A stretch of DNA of 64,000 bases, taken from Takifugu bimaculatus. Its lineage: Eukaryota; Chordata; Actinopteri; Tetraodontiformes; Tetraodontidae. Position 1 is the first letter of the stretch. Each line of letters begins with the position of its first letter. The stretch lies in assembly GCA_004026145.2 (NCBI GenBank), contig CP034983.1:13115212-13179211 (forward strand), given 5' to 3'. The notes below the pieces were generated by a model, which saw only the letters and a program-made list of their open reading frames with translations, was not told the DNA's origin and searched no databases. Below are positions 23,625 to 64,000 of this stretch, piece by piece. Position numbers and translations under genes: made by a program.

Positions 23625-26600
23625 ATGCATTTGAGGAGCAGCGCTTCCATAGTGCTGCTGCTACTGCTGTGCTTACTGAAGGTGAATGCTCAGGAGGGGG
23701 GATACCTGCAGCGGGCTCTCGTGGCCTTGGATCTGCCTTTGGAAAATGATCCGGAGCCACGGCTCCTAAAAAACTACACCGGTGTCCTGATCACCAAGGT
23801 TCTCCAGGCAGTGCACTGTGCACAACGAACTGGCACATCTCAGGACATCTGTGATCAGGTAAGGCCTGAGCTGTTTATTGCAAAAGAGAGAACAAACTTA
23901 ACTTCTCCATCAGCCTACATATTCACAGGATTTCGCTTATTCATTCTGCTCTTGAGATTTAAATATCAACAACAGAATAAATAAATAACACTATAACACT
24001 GAGAAATGCACTCATAGGAGGAATGCAGGGGCTTAAATACTCAACCTCGATGCAGTGTTCAAGCTGAGTGGCTTTAGACCTCGCTCAGTTTGACATAATA
24101 CACGTCATGGAGCGCAGAGGTACTTTACATGTTTGTGTAGGTGGGGGGATAAAAGGATTATGTGAGTCCAGCCTCAATTGGGAGACCAATAGAAAGCAGC
24201 AACTTTTTTTTCTTTTTCCTTATTGTTTTCTGAATAGAAAGTCTTCAGTGGCTTCCAGTGCTTACCTGACCCAACAAAAACATACAGGTGTCATTTAAAT
24301 TATGATTTAATTTGTTCAGAATCAAAGAGGCAGAATGCATAACAGGTAAAAATTGGACAAGTTAAACAGCAGGCCTCTGCCCTGTTTGTACATTATTTTG
24401 AATTTGCCTGAGGTCAGAAATGGCTACCTAACATGCATGTTGTGCACGTGCAAGCACTGAGGCCAGACATAAAGTGTGAATAGGCCAGCATGTGCAGACA
24501 CTGTTCCTGTCTCCCTCTTGTAACTGACAACTTTGCACTGAATCTTCAGAATCATGAGAGCTCTGCCAAAACTCACAGATACAGATGTTCACAAGCGGAG
24601 AGCTGTAAACATGTAGCATGCGTCCATCATTGGCTGGGGAGACTGGTCGAGGACACAACGTCCTGAGCCTGAGACAGAGTCACTTCCAGAAATCTAATGT
24701 TCTGCCTAGTGCACAACAAATTGCAGTGATGCGGAACACAACAGTTGTGCTTGGTATGCTGCCTTTCCCCTTTGACGTATTTCTTTGACAAAACTTTCCT
24801 TATTTTGATGTTTTTACACAAACTTCAGAAACTTTATGCAAGATAGTTTTGGGGTGCCAACTCTTTTGTGTTCTTGTCCATGTTGCAGTGCTTGACACAG
24901 GATAAAGCGCTCTCTGTGGTAAAGGATGATGGGAAGGCTGACCTCTCCGAGGACGACTACCAGCAGCTTTCCACACTTTTGCTGTATTACGTTGTAAACT
25001 TAGAGGACCTTTGTGCTTCACACACAACCGTTCCTTCCTCCTCTTCATCTGAAAACGATCAGTTCTATGTCTTGGCCCTCACTAGCTTGCACCCGGACGA
25101 GGATACTAAATTTCTGTCATCCAGTGAAATAGGAAGTATTCTTCAACTCATCAACCAGCACTACCACCCATCCAATCAAGAAACCTCACAGGATTTCCAA
25201 GTAAGCGAAGGAAGCATTTCTGTATTGACATTAGCAAGAACGCGAATGAGGATTTTATGTCTGATCCAGCAGTGCGTTGAGGCCACAAGCCTTCTTCAAG
25301 ATCTGAACATAGGAGAAGATATAGGTGTTGGAGCATCTTCTGTGCCCAAACTGGCTGCAGCCATCATCACTCACATCCTGCAGGGTCACTGTATCAGACA
25401 CCAGGAACTCCCATCCCCTGCTTTCTTCACCGACTATATCTTTCAAACACTTAACCGCACAAGTAACCTCCAAATATTGGGTAATTGTTTAAAATTGTTA
25501 GTGATGTTGGTTATGACAATTTGAATGTTCATTGTTTCAGGGTATGTTCAAGGTATGTTGATGTTCTGTTCTCTCTGGTTAGACTTGGAGGAACTTCTTC
25601 ATCAGCTGGGAGTTGGACGAGAAGGAGCCATGCATTTTCATGGCAGGAAGAGGCGGAGCGTCACAGACAGACTGCAAGATGGATGCAAACACAACTCTGC
25701 GGGAATAACACAGGACTGGGCAGAGGTAGAGTTGGGATAGCGATGCTGTATACAAGAAATACCAGTATCGAACAAACACTAAAGAAATCCTCCTCGTGCC
25801 TGTGTCTCTCTCAATCTAATTAGATGTGCTTTTCAGCCAATCAACTGGTGGATATTTTTGCTCTGAATCCTCATTTGCCCATTTCCAAGGAGCACTTCAG
25901 ACAGATTTGCCCAGCCATCATTCAGCAGTTGCTAGGCAACGCTTGTGAGTCTTCAGAACAGAAGAGAATAGCATCAATGCCCACTGCTCTCGAGAGTAAG
26001 AGTTCTGACTTTAGACTTTCCTTCTAAATGCTGCAGTTACAAATGCAGCAGGAGCACCTTTATAGTTAACTTCATTAAATAACATTTTAATGATACGATC
26101 CAGAATGGGGTTTGTATGTGTAATCCGATACCGTTGTCCTTCCAGAGTATGGCTACAGTACAGTGGCCGTCCTGATCATCACAGTGGGCTCAATGTTTGG
26201 TATCTGCCTGATCTTCTTCAACTCCTGTCAGGAGACTTACACCCTCATCTTGCAGCTGTTTGTGGGTCTTGCAGTGGGGACCCTCTCAGGAGATGCACTC
26301 ATGCACCTCATACCACAGGTATGAGATGCTGCAACTTCCTGATGACGCTGCAATATGTAAAGTAATTGGGGTGTTTCTTTCATTTTTTGAAGGTTTTAGA
26401 CCTCCATGAAGACACTCATGGCCACAATGATGGACACCCGGACAGAACAAAATCAGTATCTGTGGAAGGTTCTGGGAATGATTGCAGGAATTTATGCCTT
26501 TTTCCTCATGGAAAGGCTGTTTTCATTACTGATGCCCTGCCATAGCCATGTGAGATATATTTTTTTATCTATTGATGAAAAAAAAATTGCAGCTTCTGCA

Positions 26601-28444
26601 GAGAAAAACGGAATCCATCATATAATAACAGGAAGGTGCTGAAGCAGGGGTGCTTTTTTTTTCGTGAACAAGCAAGTTTTATCCAGCTTCATGACAATCT
26701 TTTGTCCGCAGGGTCATTCCAGTGACCTTCCCTTAGAGCTCAGCTGCAACCACCAGTCACAACGGGGCAAATCCCTCTCCACCATACAGCTGGTGAGTCT
26801 CATCCGCATTCTAGCAGTGAAGTGTCCTGAGGTCTGAGGTTGGCCAGGAATTTACAGTCTCAGAGGAAAAAATAAATTCTGAATCATGCCAGAATTTCAC
26901 TGTATTTAGCATTTAAAAAACGTAAGTTAGTACACAGTCCGCAAGTGTGTTCATATCAGGCGCATCCGGCTTATCAAAGCCGCTAATCCGATTGTAAGTT
27001 GAGCATCACATTAATGTTGTGGATTTGTAGTTTTTTGTGTTTATTATAGCTGCCCAAATATGTGGTCACGGCTCACACGCTGAGTAAATATTTTGTTTCC
27101 TCTGCCGACACCGCTGTGGAGTTAAATTAAATTCTGCATTGTTTAATCCGCCTGTTGACAGTTTACTCCCACCCCCCTTCTCCATCCAGGCACTTGTTAT
27201 AAACAGTGGAGATTTGCTAGAGGGCGCAAAGCGTGAATTAAACTGTATACGACAGCATAAAATAACAGTGTAAACAATCTCCTAAATCATCTCTCTCTCT
27301 CCGAGCTGGAATGATTCTGCTGGATCCCCGCACGCATTTCGAAACACCGAAATTGCTCAGATCAATTTTCCTGTTCTTATGTAACTGAGGATGAGAGGAG
27401 AGGTGAAGAGAGTGAACAGGGGGTGTAGGATGTTGGAGAATGAGAGGGACTGACTCATTCAGAACACACCATATAAGACCTGTATTCTCTGTTAGCATCG
27501 TTTAGCAAAAGTTCTACAGGAGTGGAGTTTATCACTATTTTATCCATTAAAATGCCCTCCTAATTGTGTCCCCCAGGGACAGGTGGACGACCTGGAGTCT
27601 CCAGAAGTGTCTCCTGAACATGAAGACACAAGCAGGCCTGCACGTGAGAGTGAGTTCCCTCCATTCAAGCAACAATACACTCGAATGTGACACACTTTAA
27701 TTACTCGCCTGGCACGACCGACTCATTGTCACGGCCCAAAGACGAGCCGCACCAACAAAGGCTGCCTTTGTGTTCCCAGGACAGGGGGTTCCCCTGCTGG
27801 CCGTGATGGTAATTGTGGGAGACAGCCTTCATAACTTCGCAGACGGTCTGGTTGTCGGGGCGGCCTTTTCCTCTTCAGCCGAGACCGGCATGGCGACCAC
27901 TGTGGCCATCCTTTGCCACGAGATCCCGCACGAAATGGGTGAGAGGTCAGAGTAGTAAGTTTGGGAAGTTTTTCAGTGTCTTAGCTAAGGCCTTATTTAT
28001 CTCTCTCTAAGGGGACTTTGCAGTGCTGCTCAGCTCTGGGCTCTCAGTGAAGACTGCAGTACTCATGAACTTTCTCAGTGCTGTAACGGCGTTCGCTGGT
28101 CTCTACATTGGACTCTTTGTTTCCTCTGATTCTGATGTACAGCAGTGGATCTTTGCTGTTACTGCTGGGATATTCCTGTACTTGTCATTGGTGGAAATGG
28201 TAAGGGGGTGCCATTAAAAGGACAAAGCAGCTGGGATTATATATTGCTCAGATTACATATTTGTTTGACTTTCATATGTTGCAGCTTTAACCGTGCTTTC
28301 TTTCTGCTTTTCCAGCTCCCAGAGATGAACCGGGTAAAGACCGACAGGCCTTACCTCATGTTTCTTCTTCAGAACCTTGGTCTACTGATGGGCTGGGCCT
28401 GTCTCCTACTCCTTGCAATCTTTGAACATGAACTTAAATGGTAA
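23625..28444 (+). CDS. slc39a12: zinc transporter ZIP12
   Basis: Plasma-membrane zinc importer of the LIV-1/LZT group, mainly neural in vertebrates. Coding exons: 23625-23858, 24889-25200, 25270-25480, 25583-25725, 25824-25995, 26146-26318, 26393-26549, 26712-26792, 27577-27649, 27780-27938, 28012-28199, 28316-28444, about 676 residues against 691 in human. The order is a signal peptide, an extracellular domain with LPSPAFFTDYIF and SAGIT...CFSANQLVDIF blocks, and then the transporter. Helix IV has HNFADG and helix V has CHEIPHEMG, the metal-binding pair of the LZT subfamily. The loop in exons 7-9 is His/Asp-rich (HEDTHGHNDGH). The start at 23625 was chosen because a leucine-rich signal peptide follows; an in-frame ATG at 23532 would place about 30 polar residues before it. 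Exon 7 holds one extra base near 26450-26457, while both flanking exon phases require a multiple of three. Intron 2 is only 69 bp. Confidence 0.97.
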
Positions 28445-31400
28445 AATTAGACCCGTTGCCATCGGCAATTACCACTGTTCTGCTGGGAAGGTTTAATCCA
28501 GGCAGGTTTGGATGAGCCAAACACTTTTCAAGCTTCAGGATACCTTCAGTGACTTTAGTGCCCCTCAGCAGGACAGGGAATGTGGCCAGAAACAGCTCAG
28601 GACCTGCCTGGGGGAATATTACTGTCAGTATTCCTGAGAACTTTTTGTGCTGGCATTAGAAAATCATGAATTATGTGCAAGTATTTCCGGGTCCACAGGA
28701 ACAATGTTTTTAACCTTAATCACTTCAACTTCCAGTTTTAACCTAGTTGATAAAGGATGGGCTGAAACATCAACATTCACATCATTCTGCACATTCCGTT
28801 TCTTTCTGCACGTTTGTCATGATGTTCTAATGAAGCAATGAAGCACGAGTGGTTTAATCTGGATAAACACTAAATTAGCTGCGTGTTAATCTTTTTTATA
28901 TTTTGATTTATTTATGTGTTGTGTGGTATTCAATGACACATTAACATTTTTCCTTAAAAAGGTGAATTAAAAATGTCATTTATTCCATGTTCTCATCACA
29001 TTTTTCTGTAAATCAACAACTATTTACAACAAAAACTAATTGTCATCTTAAGCCTGTCTTTCATCAGACAGCATATTAATTCAAAATAACTGAATTGTAT
29101 TTGCATTGCAATGCATGCCAAACATGTTTTCAAGAAACGTCTTAAGAAATTATACTTGAATATAATAGGCAAGACTGATTCAACAGTGATATCCAGAGGC
29201 TGCTGTGAACACATTTATATTTAAAGCCCTGTGGACAAACGCTGCTGTCTTTCAGCTTCTGATCTTGGAGGCAGTGTTCTTTGTTTTAAAGGCCTCTGTA
29301 TGATCCAATATGAGGGTGCTTCCACCCACCTGAGCTACTTGTTCTTTTCATCCTCCAACCTGGGTGACTAATGCTCGCTTTGGAAGACAGAAACTCTGGA
29401 ACGATCCGGCCCACGCATGCTCTTCACTGGCCAGAGAGGGCCCGCAAGAGGAGGTGGAGGAAGTAGAGAATGTGTTGAACAAATCAGTACCACAAGATAA
29501 ATAAACACACAATAAACCAACTTAACTGTACGTGAAATAGGATTTGTGCAACTGAAAGGAGAAGTGGGCTGCGGGGCTGAGATGTGGTTTCTGGCCTTTT
29601 TAAAAGAGCATTTCTATGCTGTTTACATTAATATGGTCATGCAAAACATGGACACGAGCTGCTTCGCGCGAGGCATTAGTTGCAGAATGGTGAATTCAGA
29701 TCCTGAGCTGACCAAAAACCGCTGAGTGTCATCACATCAGAAAGAGCAGACATTTCCTGAGCAAACAATTGTAGGAAGTCCGTTGCCACTGATGTTGTGC
29801 TAGCATTTTTTATGTTTTTTTTTAAGGAAAGCATCAGCCAAGCAGTTTGTGTGTAAATCTACATTTTTGCACCAGAGGTGCAATCTGGTGCATAAGCCTT
29901 TGTTCAAGGAGATTACCGGCAGGATAAAGGAAGGAAGGGCTCTTTATCTGGGCCACTCTGGTTTCAACAAGTATCCTCACTTGATCATGAGAGAACCGAG
30001 GGAAGAGGGTCACAGGGGTTGACAGAAATGTAGGAAAACCCGAGGAAAACTCAGCGATTAAACAGGAAACATAAATGCGTTTTCACCTTGATGAGGAAGA
30101 ATCATTTGAAAGCAATGATCTGCACATGACCAAACGACATGAGATGGATAAAGACTTAGCACAGTCGCTAAAACAGAACCTTTTATTAATGTACTGTAGA
30201 AAAATGATGTAGATGATTAAATCTGATAAAATTAATTAAAATTTAATTTGATAATTAAAAAAGTTAACATGCAGGAAGAAACTTTATTAAATGTAGCACA
30301 ATTAGCCACTTAGCATCCACATACATTACATTTTAACATGTTCTGTTAATCAGTAATTAATCCACAATACAATCCCCAGTGTGTTGTTCATATTGTGCTG
30401 TACATGAAAACTAAAATATAATGTTACAGTTAAAATCAGTTTGGAAGCAGGTTAAGTTAAAATAAAGACTGACAATGGGACATACTATTAATCTAAATCA
30501 ATCTATTAATTATTCTAATATTAATCTAAATAGAAAAAAGAAAAAAGAAAACAAATCTATACTTCTTAGGGAGGCACAGATGACTGTAAGCAACTTTTGG
30601 TAAAAAGGGAATTGGAGAAATAGTGAAAAACCAACTTTATTGGCTCTAGTTTATTTTTGGATAAAAGGGGGGTTTATTACGCCACTAGAGGGCAATAATG
30701 ACTCACATACTTGAAAACTATGAAAACTATTTAGCCCTGATCTGAATCGAGAGGCATGTAGAGATGCAACTATTCTGCAAAAATTATTCCGTGTCTTCTG
30801 TGTATTAAAACCTATATCAATCCCCTGACGTTTTCTAAATAAAGGCACTCGATCCAGTTGGAATTACAGTTGCAATTAATATCTAAAAATACCCCACAAA
30901 TGTCACTTTGATTCTTTTTGTTCTTTTTTTTCGTAGTAACGTCTTTTCACAGCTTCGCAATCAAGCCATTTTGCAGGTATAACTGATTATACAATACCAT
31001 TACAGGGAAGTTGTGCTGAAAATGGAGATTAATTGCAAAAGTTAAAAAAAAGGTGGGGTAGAGGTTCTGTTGTTCATCTGTGCGCGGTGGTGCTGTGGGG
31101 AGGCAGTGTTGGCGTTGGATGAGGGCGCAAGGAGCAGGGCAGCTCTCCACCAGTGTGGGTAGGAGGGCAGTGATGAGGAGGCTCTGTGATGCTGAAGGCT
31201 ATTGAATAGAACATCCGATAATTCGAATGACCGTCATCAACACGAACCACAGGGAAGCTGCTCCACTAACCTCTTCCGCTCAGGCTCCTCCTTTCTGGAT
31301 CTCCTGTCTCAAAACTTGTGGTGCCAATCTAGCGGCGACAGCAGCAGCAGCAGCAACGGCGCGTCGGTTCGCCTCTACCGGTCACTAGGTTTAAAAATAA

Positions 31401-31570
31401 TAACAGCATTCGTCACAACAACGATGGAGCGTCATAGCTTTTGCCTCAGACACAGATGTAGCATGTACTTAAGTCCAGAGTTCTTGTCGATTATAAGCTT
31501 TTAACAGATGGTGTAATGGTCGTGAAAGCTACTCTTGAAAGACGAGCCTCAACATCTCTGGAGCAAACAC
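28445..31570 (+). other. slc39a12 3' region and intergenic interval to cacnb2
   Basis: Non-coding and AT-rich up to about 31000. ATTAAA at 28966-28971 is a candidate slc39a12 poly(A) signal and AATAAA occurs near 29497. From 31079 to 31570 the sequence becomes richer in G+C and CpG and contains a CAG/AGC run at about 31336-31355, suiting the promoter and 5' UTR of the first cacnb2 transcript. A CTCF-like motif lies at 30682-30695. No gene is visible between. Confidence 0.45.
30682..30695 (+). promoter_or_regulatory. CTCF-like motif upstream of cacnb2
   Basis: CCACTAGAGGGCAA matches 13 of 14 positions of the CTCF core CCASYAGRKGGCRS, in plus orientation, between slc39a12 and the first cacnb2 exon. 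It faces the perfect minus-strand motif at 36116-36129. Confidence 0.4.
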
Positions 31571-63767
<32,197 letters not shown>

Positions 63768-64000
63768 GTTAGGGAATGTTAGAGCCGGGAACGGGGGAAA
63801 CGGCAGGAGGACACGTACTTCATGGCTCAGTCATCTGCTGTATGAAACTTTCATCTTTTACTTTTTTTGGTGCCCTTGGTGGAATTTTAAACATCTCATG
63901 CATTTGAAAGTGCACTGATTCATCACGACGACCTTCAGCGTGAGTCACAAAGGCCCACGATTCACAGCAGACCTCTTTTTTGATAGCCTGACTGAAAGAG
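63768..64000 (+). other. cacnb2: cacnb2 intron at the right edge
   Basis: Begins with the GTTAGG donor after the exon ending in ITSPK. The next expected exon (starting VLQRLIKSRGK in the family) is not in the window. Confidence 0.7.

Overview
The window is genomic DNA from a bony fish, probably a percomorph teleost. The evidence is GT-AG spliced exons, protein matches to vertebrate-only families, very compact introns, and TGGA, CA and TTTC microsatellites. I see no bacterial, viral or CRISPR content. No species name can be supported from the sequence alone.

Six genes can be read. (1) 1521-4527, + strand: the 3' part of colec12, a scavenger receptor with coiled coil, collagen stalk and QPD-type lectin domain; its 5' exons lie left of the window. 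(2) 6066-9540, - strand: complete hacd1, a very-long-chain 3-hydroxyacyl-CoA dehydratase, 7 coding exons, converging on colec12. (3) 10322-13030, + strand: tmem236, 4 exons, divergent from hacd1. (4) 14184-22090, + strand: complete 30-exon mrc1 (mannose receptor, CD206). (5) 23625-28444, + strand: slc39a12 (zinc transporter ZIP12), 12 coding exons. (6) about 31571 to beyond the right edge, + strand: cacnb2 (voltage-gated calcium channel beta-2 subunit), with several alternative first exons spread over about 23 kb and the SH3, HOOK and first part of the guanylate-kinase-like exons at 54.8-63.8 kb.

The order hacd1 - tmem236 - mrc1 - slc39a12 - cacnb2 matches the block I know from human 10p12. 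Human COLEC12 is on chromosome 18, so its place here is a lineage difference or a rearrangement. The genes are not a functional operon. The two receptors are endocytic lectins, while the others work in fatty acid elongation, zinc uptake and channel trafficking.

The most informative observations are these. cacnb2 has a family of alternative N-termini, including a clear palmitoylated beta2a-type exon of only 16 codons. It also has a phase-matched exon pair (134 and 20 nt) that fits mutually exclusive splicing in the HOOK region. Six single-base frame breaks fall inside otherwise conserved exons of four different genes, which looks like base-level assembly error rather than pseudogenes. Other points are a GC-AG intron in mrc1, a 69-bp intron in slc39a12 that stays open when retained, a 19-nt microexon in hacd1, and a perfect CTCF-like motif inside cacnb2. 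The long stretch 33-54.8 kb is mostly non-coding cacnb2 intron with old retroelement pieces and simple repeats.
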